Shown here piece after piece: positions 46,301-58,800 of a stretch of 64,000 nt of DNA. The stretch comes from Ifrita kowaldi. Lineage: Eukaryota; Chordata; Aves; Passeriformes; Cinclosomatidae. The translations under genes and the position numbers were made by a program. Below the pieces are notes generated by a model that was not told where the DNA came from, ran no database searches, and saw only the letters and a list, made by a program, of their open reading frames with translations. The number at the start of each line of letters is the position of its first letter. Position 1 is the first letter of the stretch. The DNA lies in assembly GCA_013398055.1 (NCBI GenBank), contig VZRS01005496.1, positions 62,001 to 126,000 on the forward strand, read 5' to 3'.

Positions 46301-48779
46301 TGTGTTTATTCACCACGACATGCAATCTTCATTGCACACAAGGACTTAACCTAGTCTGTGACAACACCCAAGTATTTTCTCTCTCACTTAACTTTTCTTA
46401 TGGAAGGTAATTTGCCTAAAAGCATTTGGGCTTCAGCAAAGCAGAGGGATCACCAAAAACGTCTCTACAACGATTTCTGCTCTTAGGATCTACTCCCTTT
46501 CCTGGTGATGTCAGTAAGGGCAGCAAGGGCCCAGGTGCCATTTTATCCTTTGGTCCTTGTAACACTGAAGGCTCTTGGTGATGGCATCCTGCTCCTGCAC
46601 AAGCCCCAGGTGTGCCAGTGGTTAGCTGAGAGATCTGGTCTTCACTGTAAATAAAAGAGGTCAGGACAGAAGGAGCGGGTCTCTGATGAATTGCATGCTA
46701 AAGCAGATCCACATTCTGCCAGTTGCGTGATTATACACTGGGACATGATTTTTTAATGGAGATGGAAAACAGACGTTTTGACAGGACTGAATTTTGCTCA
46801 GGGCTATCTATGTGCTACTCTCACTGAAGCGTCTTGGCCAAATTTGTTCTTGGTTCGAGAAGACACAACTCTGCTGAGGCATGATAGAGTTGAGTTTGAT
46901 ACTGAGGTGTGGCTGAAGACAAGTATTCCATGCTGTCTCCTGTCAGGGCAGAGAGAGGAGCCCTGTGAGATGCTAGTTATGAAATCCTACTGCTGCTCTG
47001 TGCCTGTTTGGCTGGCAGGCATGCAGATTTAAAGAAAAAATGTTTTGGTTCTCTAATTGATCTTTAATTTCAACTCCTTTAAGCTTGTCTTGTTGAATGT
47101 ACTCCATGTGAATAGACTGTTGTTGGGGCTTAACCTGTTCTGAGATTTTAGAAAATCTTATAAATGTCAGACTTTCATGGGCATGGAATTAGACTGAAAT
47201 ATAAATAAATAAACAAACAGGAAAGAAAGAAAAAGTTGCTGAAAGGAGTAATCTGTAATAGCATTTCAACTCCTGCAGTACAAGAGGAGAAAAATTTTCA
47301 AAGTCCTTGGATGTGCATCTTGCCAGAAGGAATCATGTCAGAGCAAGGTGACATTTTCTTCCCTTTGGTGATGGTGCTAGGAGGGCTTTGGAAAGCACTG
47401 GTGCTGTAAGTATTGCAGCATTATAATGATACAGTTATGGATGGAATTTCTTTCCCCTTTTTAAATGGTACTTTTTTTGAGATGCCTACGCTGGTGCTGA
47501 ACCATCTCTCTGGAAGACTTCAGGCCGAGGCTGAGATTGTGTTGGAAGGGGAGCTGTAGTCAGATACAGGTGAGCTTGGCTAAACTGCAGAAGGGTAAAT
47601 GTGTCAATAGTATTATTCCTAAGCCCACAGTAGATGGGAAGTTAGATTAGGTAATTTGATAATCAAGCCTAAACCAGCTACTGCTGTACTAATAGGAGAC
47701 AGCAAACTTCTAAGTTAATGCCAAGATGTCAACAATGCTGTGTACCTCAGAGGACTTCAAGAAATACTGGAGAGAGGTTTTAGTCCAGCAAACTAGATTT
47801 CACGTACTCTGTGCACGTTTGGCAATCCCACTGATGGTGTAGCATTTATTCTTGTCTCCTGGCTGAGCCATCTTTAGCTACTTTGATGGACTATCAGCTT
47901 AACATTATCCTACAGGGAAGAAAATAGGGCCAAGTCCCTTGTCCTGAGTCCTCAGGGATGGGGAAGGGAATTGTTTGGCAGTATGACTGGGCTTTTCCCC
48001 ATACAAGGACTACTGTATTATGGTGCTAGAGATGGTTCTCACCACCTTCTGTTGGCAGTCCTGGTACTCCATAGATAGTCCCACCTAACTGACCTGATCT
48101 AAAAGATCCTGAAATAACATTACTGGGGAATAGCACGCTTCATTTATCCATTAAACTCACTGAATGCTGCCCTGCTTCACCTTGCCCAGCATAGCTGTGA
48201 TACCCTGTAGAGCTGTATGGGAAGCTTGTATTTCACATGATAGCTCATAGGAGCTCATAACAAGTCCATTTGAGTTACCTTCTGAGAGGTTCAAAAGGCC
48301 TTCTGGGTGGTAGCTAATGGTTATCTGCCAACTGTGATAACTGGAGCTAACTGACTCTATCTCTTGCACCAAAGCTGACTTTACCACCTAATCCCCTCCA
48401 TCGCTGAGCAGCCAACCACTGAAAATTGATTTAAGTCTTTTCTGTCTCTGCAGGGCCCAAAATGAAGGTGCAGAAGGCAAAGGTTTCTCCTGCTACCATT
48501 GTGTGTGGAAGCCTGTTTGCTCCTTATTTGTGAAAGAGTGTTTCTTTGGAGTTTTTTTAGGAAAAGTCAAATATGACAAAGGGGTGTGAAAAAAAAAGAT
48601 GGAATCAGGCTGCTTGCAATGAAAGGAGAAATAATTCTGAGAAACACAGCAATTTAGACACTAAAGTCTTTTTCCTTCATGAGAGAAAAATCCGTCCATT
48701 AAAACAGTCATAAAACCCTTTAAATCAGGCTCAGGTACCTTTTAGGAAGACGATTGCCAGTTCAGGATCTGTTCAATGT
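43301..48779. other. noncoding spacer
   Basis: No gene or transposon is recognised. It holds the perfect 12-bp hairpin at 44731-44762, a doubled GGGTTATT near 46140 and an A-rich AAAT/GAAA low-complexity tract (about 47197-47234). Confidence 0.6.
44731..44762. repeat. perfect 12-bp inverted repeat with 8-nt loop
   Basis: GCAGGCTGACAC (44731-44742) and GTGTCAGCCTGC (44751-44762) are exact reverse complements around AAGAAGGG. Flanks do not extend the stem. It is GC-rich and so would be a stable hairpin. Confidence 0.93.
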
Positions 48780-49200
48780 GGGGAAGTACAAATGTACCAG
48801 TTTTAATAATGATAAATAACTTCTCTTTTATCAAATCATCTCTGCTGGAAATAGTTTCGCTCTGTGCAGTAATGATAATTTGCGCACTTATCATTCGGTA
48901 CCTTCCCAAGACAAGCAGCCAGCCATGGGATGTAATTTAACGACTTATCAACCACAGTTTCATCCAGCCCTTTCCAGCCAAAAGGGCATTTCACACTATT
49001 TAAGAGACTTCACCATATATTGCCATCAATTTAAGATTTTACCAGCCCCTAGTCATTAAAATTTTCCACTCAGCACTTCACTTTATAACCTGGGGACGTA
49101 GCTGCTGAATGGCACCAGCAGGCCCACGGAATTATCTGCTTTGTGCAGGTGATGGGATAATTACCAAAAGAATGCAAATCACTGACTGGTTATCAAAGGA
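48780..49200. promoter_or_regulatory. candidate conserved noncoding element
   Basis: This run is rich in TAAT, GATA and C/EBP-like sites (for example TAATGATAATTTGCGCAC near 48871-48888), with retained CpGs, and continues to a GGGATAATTACC stretch near 49154. No repeat is recognised. Regulatory function is inferred from composition. Confidence 0.27.
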
Positions 49201-52083
49201 TGCAATCATGATTAGCTGTATGTGTCATGTACAGAGGCTGGAAAGGCATGGGGGGAAAGAAAAAAGGAGTATCTGTGGCATGCTTCTCCCTCTCCTTGTG
49301 TGTTTTCCAGCGGAGGTGTCTCTCTGGGATTATGTTGAGCTCTCGGAGGGTGGGATCTGGCCCCAAACTCAGTGGGTTGCATGTCATCTCCAGTGCAGCA
49401 GAGAGGCAAGGAATGTTGGAGAAGTCCCACAGTTCACTCCCCTGCAATCCTTTGTGATAGGTCCCGGTCTGGAAGAGCTCTGGCTTCCAGGCCAGAGTGT
49501 GTCTTCATGACTCGTGCAAAGGAGTTATTGAAGAGTTAAGTCCGGCACACAGGAGTCGTGTTCAGGAGTGGTCACTCATTTTGGTCCTAGTGAGGAACTG
49601 GCTGGTGGTGGACACAGGAGAGCACTTGTCTGTATTTAAGTATGCAGGGCTTTGAGTGAGTTTGGGATCCCCTCTCTGCTGAAAACACCTGCTTGGTGGT
49701 GTATAATTTCTTTTTGGATGACATGTTCAAACAAAAAGAGGTTAGAGGGACTTAACGACTTGAAGGTTTTCCCCATCCCAAATTTCTACAACCCTGGGCT
49801 TCCATTATAGTCAGGATACACAAAACTAACACAGTCTTGGGTCTTCCTCTTCATGTTCTCAACCCTACACTATGTTGTTCTTCCCCTTTTTTATAGACAT
49901 GGGATGAGCAGCTTAGCAACAGACTTTTGCATTGCAATGTGAATAGTGAGAGAGTCCTACTTGCTCCCATTGGGATAGGTTTTATGAGACTGGGGGCCAT
50001 CCCTGGCCTTTGTAGCAGCCTTCTTCTGACAGTCCTACCAGCACTTGCTGGTCCTACTATTACTATCTGAAAAAGAAGCACAAGTTCAGTGCTTTCTGGC
50101 CCCCTGACAGACAGAATCAGGCCCAGGGCTCTCCGGCTAGCTATCAGAGCTGTAGCAAATTTCCTCACAGCCTGCTAAAGCCTCACGGCAGCATCCTCAA
50201 ATTCCTAAATGCACCCCTTACTCCTCCTGGGAAGCACACTGCTCATGGCTGCTTCTTTGCTCTTCCTTCCCACTTACATCTCTGCTGGAGGGGAAGACTG
50301 GAGAAATAGTGACAGCCTTCATAATTGTCAGCACAGTGGATGAGTAACCTGAGCCTTTTCTCCTCTGATGGCTGCCTCAAAGCTCACAAGAATCTGAGGT
50401 GTCTGCCCATTTGGCAAACCTGGCTGAGCCTGACCAGCCAATCCAGAAGTTGTTGGGGAACTGGTCTGCAAATCTTGTTTCCTTGGGAAACCATCCTTTA
50501 TTTAAAACTTTGCTTCATGGAAGTCTTGCTAAATGGAAGTCTTTCCGAGAGATCAGCCACTTCTTGCTTTTAAAATGTCCTTTGGACTGGAAGAAAAAGC
50601 ATTTAATCTCATCTGTAAATGGTTCGACATCTGTTTTAAAACACCCAAAAGTTTGAAGAAGTCATCTGCTTCTACCCCTCTTGCTGGTCTCACCTGGGGA
50701 TGTCAACATAAGACACAGAACAGGAACCAGAAATCAAAGAACCGGACCAGCCTTTTACAGGCTCTGTTGGCATAAAGAGAGAGAAGGGATAGAGAAAGGT
50801 GGAGGAGATAGAATAGGATAGTGAGAAAAAATATTCACATTAAGATGGATTCTAGATGTATTTTTTCCAGTCATTTTTCATGCTGAGGTGGTTTCTGAGC
50901 AGATTGCTGTACATGGTAACTCAGTCAGACCTGTTATAGCAAAAGCTCACAGTGCAGCACGATTTCATTACAAAAAAAAGTTATAGGATTCCTGAGCCTC
51001 CCCCCACCTCTGGGGTGTGGGAAGTCATGCAAAACTGAGGACTGAACTGTGTGCTGTCACACAGCTCCCACATCCCTGGAGTCCACAGTGCCTCTTTTAG
51101 TCATCACTTAATTTTTTTCCACTGTGCACCTGAGCTCTCTTAAGGCTTTGTTGCCTCATGCGTAGGCAGTGCCTGGTGCTTTTATGGTTGGGTACTAGCT
51201 GTGGGAATCAAGGAGGGGGTAAGAGAGAGGGCTGGGCATGCTCCAGCTGTTTGCCCCTGGCACCACATTAATGTGCTGGTTTGGGGACCATCTGGCTGCG
51301 TGCTGCTGTTTCCTTCTGTGGTGGAATTTAGTGCTGGAAGATGTGTGGGCCAAAGCACAATCTCACGTTGTTCTGAGAGAGCCTTTTATTTTTTTGCCAG
51401 CTAACAAAGTGACCCTGCCATCCAGTTGGTAAAATGCCACTCCACTGTTTGAGAAAGGAGGAAAATACCCATTACCAACTGTAATGAATTTATTCCTGGG
51501 TTTACACCTGTGTAAACATGAGGATAAAGAGGCTGGGCTTGGCATGACAGGGCCCGGAAAAGATTTATAGCTGAGAGAATACTTTAAAAAGATGGAGTTA
51601 AGAATAGTATTCTGCCTCTGCCTTTGCAGGTAGAATCATTATCTCTTATTGCCATAACTTTGGGGTAGGCTGCTTGTGGCTGTGTAGCTGTTTATCTTCC
51701 AGATGGCCTACAGGTGCTATGGAGAATCAGCATTAAAATCTGCTTGCATAAGGTGTTAGGGAGGGAACATTTGCTGGAAGAAAACTCCCAGCTTCTCAAA
51801 ATGCATGAAGATTCTGTTATGCCATGTTATTACAATGCAGACATTGGTCAGTGGATTTTTTTGAGCCAGAATCCAGATTTTCAAAGGCTTTTTTGCTTAA
51901 GAAGGGGGATAGGATTTAAGAAGATGTCCCTTCTTGCCTGGTTGGTAACATCAGGGCAGGGTCTACACCAACACCAGGTGCTTGGCATCATGCAGGGAGC
52001 TGCTCAAGGCTAGAGTTTCTGTTTTGCAGTGGATGTTTTTGAAGTCTGATGTCTTCTGAAAACGTGTCTGGGTTGTTCTTCAG

Positions 52084-52201
52084 TGAGGTACAAAGACTTG
52101 AGGATGACACTGAAACGCCTGGGAGAAGGCTCTTTCCTCAGCACAGCTTCCCCTCTGGGCTGCAACCTTGGAGGCTCTCCCCATGCTTTTTCTCCACCCA
52201 G
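52084..52201 (+). other. exon-like segment (possible noncoding RNA exon)
   Basis: An acceptor-like TTGTTCTTCAG ends at 52083 and a consensus donor, CAG followed by GTAAGTGAG, sits at 52199-52210, bounding a 118-base segment. It is open in one frame, but the peptide resembles nothing known to me. It could be an exon of an unannotated transcript or simply chance. Confidence 0.2.
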
Positions 52202-54759
52202 GTAAGTGAGGATATTTTTGCCAGTATCCCAGTCCTGGGCTGTATTTTGGATTTCTGAAGGGGATTTCTGCTGACTACGCTGCAGTGTTTGTCTTCAGTG
52301 TTTAAGACTTTGCTGGGGGGTGCATATTTTTTTGCAGAAGTCCTGAAGGAAACCTAAGGATTCCATTTTCTTGTAGCTGTCAGCCTCTTGGGAGCATGGT
52401 TAGGATACATATACCTGCTCTGTTCCTGCATGAGCACAGCGCAGGATGTGTCCTTCCACCTGCTCTGACTTCAGTGTCCACTGAGCACCTTTGAACATGC
52501 AGTGGATGAGACACCCTGCCCTGGCAGCCAGCAGCACTCCTCCACACAGGCTGGGATAACTCAGCAGAACATTTCACTTCCTGATAAAGCCACTTGGCTT
52601 CACCTCGTTTCTTCAAAGAGGGCTCTGATGCAGCACCATAAATCATCATGGCCAGGAAACACCCTTTTGAATCCCACAGTATCATTTTAAAGCTCTGGAC
52701 TGTACGTGGTCTTTTGGCAAATACCAAATGTATCCTTAAAAATTGAAGGGCATTTTTTCCCTCTGAAAGTGGTCTGGAAAGGAGCAAATTGTCCTTGGAC
52801 TGTTTGCAGAAGCTGGAGTTCAGCAGCTGTCATTTGTTTGGCTTCTCCCAACCTCCAGGACTGATGGTATCCTGGAAGGCAAGAGGGGGATGTGGTTTGG
52901 AGGGGCTGGGGCAAGTGGAACCAGGTTTTGAAATTGCTAGCAATTTAATACTTTCACGTCCAAAAGATCTCTCTTCTCTCATCTCTTGAATGCATTGTGC
53001 TTGTTTATTGTTTTCTTTGACCAGAGGCCAACAAACAACAGGCAGCACATACATATTTTGCAGAACAAAATTAAGAAGTGGTTTCTGGTAATAAGTTTTG
53101 AAGAATCATTAGGTGTCTATGTTCACCCTGCATGATAGAAAGGGAGGAATCAATGCTGCGATTGCTACTCATAAACAACTCAAAAAAGTGCAAAACTCCC
53201 ATCCTTTATAAAGGAAGGTGAAAAGGATTCTGAGCAATTCTAAATTTGGTAAACATCTTTGAAGATCTGAAACAAATTACTACAGGGAGCTCAGAATGGA
53301 GCAAAGTGTGGTCCACTATCCAGAAATTTTTGTAAAAGACTGAAATTCAGTGAACTTTGTGCTCCTGAATGTGTTAAAAGATTAAGAACCCTTGTCATAT
53401 GCCACTTGAAGACAATGGAATTTTGACTTGGTCAAACAAGGGTCAGACCTAAAGAAAGGACTTGGGTTTTCAACAAAACAGATGTAATGTCCTGCAAGTT
53501 ATGGACAAAACAGCTCTGTCTAATCAAGCAGATCCTGTTGTCCTGGCAAGAAGCCAAAGCTAATTTCTTCAGGGAATGCCCTTTTCTTTCCTTAGGAGAG
53601 CAGTCTCCGACTGCAGCTGCCCAGGAGAATATCCAATTGCAGAAGGCATGGAAGTCAGTACCTACTGCAACCATGCCACCACAGTGAATCCACATTTTAT
53701 TTCTAACTAATTCCTCTGCTGCACACCCTTTTAAACCAGTGAAGGGGGCCATGAAATTTTCCCTGCACAGATAGAGTATAGCACTGCGAGAAGCTCAGAG
53801 GAGCTGGGCAGGGAATGCTGTAGCTGCCTGCCTTTTCCAAAAAGGAGCAAATTCCTTTTCTCTGATACTCCATGCTGGACCCTGACAGTAGTGGGCTATT
53901 AACAGCAGCAGGTCACTCTAGGACAATGCATGAGGAGGGTAATAGGTATAGCATACAGGTTTGCATGTTGAGGGATGCAGCAGTTAGTTCACTTCATCTG
54001 AGTCTCTCTGCTCTCACAAGCTTTGTCCTCATGAATATATACACTTGGAACAGGCTGTGCCAGCAGTTTCAGTCACTTTGGGGCTTCAAGTTGTGCAGAA
54101 CTGCAGACATGAACAGTGCAAAACTGTCTTTAGCTACTTGTTAAACCAGGAAAAGAAAGATATGTCACCATCCTGATATCTAGCCCAGTACATGAGTTTG
54201 TCCTGAGGGCAGCCATATATCAGAGAATCTAAGTTAATTTAGTTGTTGGACTATTTCTTATGCCAAGGATAATAAACCAAAGGGCTCCACACCCAGCAGT
54301 GATTCTGTAGAGTGGTATCATGAATGTGAATCAAGTTTGCAGAAACAGAACTTTATTGTGCTTATCCCTTTTCTGGTAATACCTAGATTAGTATTTGAGG
54401 TGACAGGCCATACAGTCCATAAAAGGCAAATTGTGCATCACCATAGTCTCACCAAAATGAAACTCCCCTGTATAATGGCAGAGTAGCATAGACACACATT
54501 AAAAGTCAATATGTCTTTCTCACAGTTAAAAAAAAAATAACACTCTCTCACCTCTCTTTTAGTAGCAATGGCTCTAAAAAGGGCATTAGTTTTACCACTG
54601 TCCTTAAGGCTAAAAGGAGAGCACATGTGACTCTTTGGTCTTTCAAATAAAATGAACTTTATTGCAAATGTTTGTTCTTTCGTTGTCTTGCTGGTTGGGT
54701 GGCTTCAGGAGCTTGCATAATACATGTGCAGCATTGTACAGTAATTGTTCCCCATCCTC

Positions 54760-54793
54760 AAAAATTCACAGATTATAAAAATTCACAGGTTAT
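54760..54793. repeat. 17-bp tandem duplication
   Basis: Two adjacent copies of AAAAATTCACAGATTAT differ at one base, and a decayed third partial copy follows. It is a simple local duplication in AT-rich DNA. Confidence 0.85.
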
Positions 54794-55802
54794 AAATTTA
54801 TAGATTGTGCAGCTGACTGTGGCTTTGAGCTTCTCCATAGCTAGGAAAGACTGAAAATAGTGCAGACTGCATGTGTACAGCTTAATTGAACCCAGATTTT
54901 ATATTTATCTTTAGCTTGAGTTAGCAAAAACCACATCAACCTCAAGTCTGGTACAAAAGGTACCTCAGGAGGGCAGGGTGTGAAGCCCAGATTTATTCTG
55001 GGTACCCTTAAATAAAGGGAAATCTAATTGAGGTGCCTGGTTCAGGAACATCACCAGAGTTACAATACTTACAGCCAGTGTAAGACCACTCCAGAGGGCA
55101 ATGAGATTGGGATGCATCACCCTAGGACCTCTTTATCTATCTAGGGAGAAGTAAAATAGAGCTCTTGATTGACCAGTCAGTAAGACAGGTAATGTGCTGA
55201 GTTGACATGTACCAAGGCCTGTGTGTCTGAAAGTGTTCAGGTCTTGCCAGAGAGGACTATAGAGCTAGTGAAGTGTCAGAGTAGCTGCTGTTGTATTCCT
55301 AGGACTGCTCAGACCTGGGCAGAAGAATGACCTTGCAGCTGGAGGTGGGATGGAAAAAGGGAAAACAGTGAGATAATGACAGAGGAGCAATTAGGAATAA
55401 GGAATGTGAGTAAAGGAAGGAGAAAATGCAGGTAAAGCTAGAACAAAGAAGCTGAAAAGGACTCAACACCATGGTAAGAGCACTTTATAGTGGTGTATAT
55501 ATCTACAAACCTGCTCTGAGCAGTGTGTTTGTTCCTCTCTCAGCAGAATGCACGGGGGCTTCAGTTCCTCACCGCTGAGCGTCTCTAATGAACGCTTTTC
55601 TTGTAGCCTCCTGCACACCTCCCATGGCTAATGCAGGGTATGCTAACATATTTGTAAAGGCTTGCTTAGCAATGAATAGATCTGCCCTAACTTCAAAATA
55701 CATCAGTGGCACGTAGCCTCAGGACCCCCTGTATCTAAAACACATCCCTGGTGGCAAGCCAGATTTAACTGCGCACAAGGCGATGCTGCTTTCCTTCTTT
55801 AG

Positions 55803-55897
55803 GGCACCGCCTCCACACTCAGCCAGAGGAGCTGCAGCCATCCACAGCACATCACCCTGGTGTCAGCCCACAGGGAACTGAGGAGTTCTCTTCACAG
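55803..55897 (+). other. exon-like segment (possible cryptic or noncoding RNA exon)
   Basis: A pyrimidine-rich acceptor (TTCCTTCTTTAG, ending at 55802) and a donor (CAG followed by GTGAAT at 55895-55903) bound 95 bases that are open in two of three plus-strand frames. The following 80 bases include a CpG-retaining stretch (GGCGTCGACTTCAGCAGTCG, 55928-55947) that looks conserved. Neither peptide is recognised. Confidence 0.2.
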
Positions 55898-58800
55898 GTG
55901 AATTCGTCCCTGCTCATCGTGGGCCCAGGCGTCGACTTCAGCAGTCGCAAGATTTATATCTGATTACTCTTCTTTTAAAAGAATGTCGCTCTCAGAGAGA
56001 ACTTCAGTGCCTGGGGGCAAAAGGAGAGGATTGTTTTGGTTGTTTTGAATTAAGTGTTGGCTCTTTGCATGTCAGGCTACTCTGCTTAAGTTTCCCACTT
56101 GTGGGCTCTCTGCCCCCATGCTGGCGTCTTTCAGCAGACCTCCCTGGTAGCAGTGCAATAGTGGAGTGGATTAGTGACAACTTTCAGAGGGTTTGAAATT
56201 TGACAGAGTATTTTTCTCTCTGAAACAATGAAGTTATGCCTGCAGGGAGGTCCTGAAGACCTGGCAGGTATTCTTGGTACAAAAATTGGACAGAAGTCTC
56301 AATCCTACATCTCATCCTACCATATGAACACAAGTGCTCCATGGAGGATTCCTTTAGGATGGATGTTGAGCATGAAGAAGTAGATTTTGCAGGGAGAGGC
56401 TGATCTCTGCTGCCTCTGAGCACCATGCATGAGTGAGAGGGAATGGCACTGGGGGAGCTGCAGCCTGTCCTGTTCTGTTCTTGACAGCCATCAAGGGTTA
56501 CTGCCGCTGGAGTGTAGTTTGAAGCAACCCTATGTAACAACTTGAGCAAGGGAATATGGCAATCTCCTCTTCAGTTCCTTCGTTTCTCTGGTGCTCAGAT
56601 CTGAATCCCAGAGGTCTGAGGATTTGAAGAAACCATCACCCATTCCCAGCCTCATAAATCCACAAGGTTACTGAACTTAGGAAAGCTGCTGATGAGTATC
56701 TGTAAAAGCAGGTGGTGGCTTTAGAGTGAGGATTTGCTTATGCAGAGTGGCTGTGAAAAACTTTATCTGAATTAACAAAATGTGTGAATTGAAAGTGGAT
56801 TATCAATGCCATATAAATGGATGAATTCCTTACATTCTTCTCTTCAGAATTAAAATTATCCTAATTTGTTTCAGTATAATTATGAAAGAGAATGTTATAC
56901 ATATTTAATGAGCTATATCTTACTGACCATAAAACTTAGCCTGGGTTTTGTGTCTCCCAGTAGGGGTGAGACTGGAATACAGTCCTGGATTTTTTTTAGT
57001 CAGAAACTTGTATTGTCTTTACTGGGGATTTTAGTAACTGATTCTGATAATGTAAGAATCCGTTTTTATTACGATTATACTATTTATAACATTAGGATAT
57101 GAAATCTCTGAAAAAGCCATTAATTAATCCTCACCATGTCCCTGTGAGGTTGGTAATGGCTTTGTAGCAGCTCCTCTGTTCGTTGCTGTGCTGTGTCTGC
57201 TTTTTGCATGGAATAGAGCAAGGCAAAGCAGTGCTACGAGATATGGGAGACAATCAAATCTTACTGGATGCATGGGAGGTATTAAACAAGAAAAAAATGT
57301 TACTGCCCAGCTTAGAATTTGGTCAAGACACTGTGAGAAAATGTTGGGGGAGTTTCAGCGATCAGGGTGTCTGCTTTATATCTAACCAAATCCACACACA
57401 AGGGTGCCACACGCAGAGTGCACTGTGGTGAGGACCGGCTTAATAGCAGGGTGTAAATATTGTAAAAATAATTGTAAAGATGTAAAAATAATTTATGTCA
57501 TTTCCTTCTGTTCATAAAGAGGATTTATCTATTTACATTACGTTCCTTTAAAAAATTAAAATAAGAAGTGAAAAAAAAAAACCCTCTGAGAAGTCGACTC
57601 TCTGAAGGCTTATTCTCCATTGTCATAGCTTGCTCCATCAGTGTTGCAGTGAAAAGTGCTCCTCACAGTCCCTTCTCTGTACAGGCAGCTTCTTTCTTTT
57701 CCTCAGAAGACAGCTTATTTTCTACCCAATGCTAAATCTCATGTTTGTCTCACTTCTTTGAATGAGCATGAGCACTGTGCTTTTGTTCTTCTCATTTTCC
57801 AGTGCCTTTTTGCTGATCTTCTCTGCATGTATCTGAAAGGTCGGGAAAACAAATCAATACGGAAAAGGACCTCCTGCCCCTTTTAACTGAACTTGTAGGA
57901 GGGAGGGAAGGGAAATCACCAATTACATGAAAGGGAGCTCTAAATAAACTTGAAAAAAGCACTGTGGGAGAGAGGGTTTGGAAGGACAGGTGTTGACAAG
58001 ACCATTCTCTGCAGTTCACGGGGTGCCTTTATGAACTCATGGTCTTCTCCTCCACAACAGTGTGTACAGGCAGATCCATAGAGCTGAAGTATATCCCAAG
58101 AAAGAGGCACTCTAACAGGGAATGGCCCTCCCATTTCAGCATCACTGACCATGAAGGTTGGGCACTGGGAGCTGGACTGAGACTCACCGTGTAGTTTGAG
58201 GGCTACCAAATGCTGACCTCTATCTTCTACTGCTTGGGTTTTCTTCAGTACTTTCTGGTTACCACTCTCTTATTTCCATTCCTCGAGGTGACCGGCTCCT
58301 TCTTCTGCTCATCACTCTCCATGCACATTCCAGAGCATCAGACAGAGCCTCCACATCTGCATAGCAACCAGATTCCTGCTGCACCACGGCTGGTGCAGTG
58401 AGGCCTAGAATTGAGTTCTTGTCTAACCTCTAGCCTGAATACTACAGACAAGTTTACTAATCATGGCCTCTGTTGCTGACATGCAGCCTCAAACATTCTG
58501 CTGAGAGTGTTCTGTCAGGGGAGCACTCCTGGAACCTCCTTGGCAGTCAGTGGAGAGGAGGGAGCTCTCCCTTCACTTTCCAATGATGAATACTTCTTGA
58601 TTGCTCATATATGGTCTTCATGCAAGTGTCTTATGATAGGTGCTAACAGTTCAGGCCTTAATCTCTGAAATTATTTTAGTCTTTAACTATCTGTCTTTGA
58701 ATTTAGCCTTAATTGATCTATCAGAAGCAAGACCCTTGAACACCCTGCTGAGGTACCTTCTTTTCCCCCCAGCCCCATCCCAGGTGCCTTTGTAAAGAAC

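Larger units (their letters stand above)
49201..55802. other. noncoding spacer with one exon-like segment
   Basis: No gene is recognised. It contains a purine-rich stretch near 50765-50830, an exon-like segment with a strong donor (52084-52201), and a 17-bp tandem duplication (54760-54793). Frames of 100-135 codons overlap on both strands and have no recognisable domains. Confidence 0.55.
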
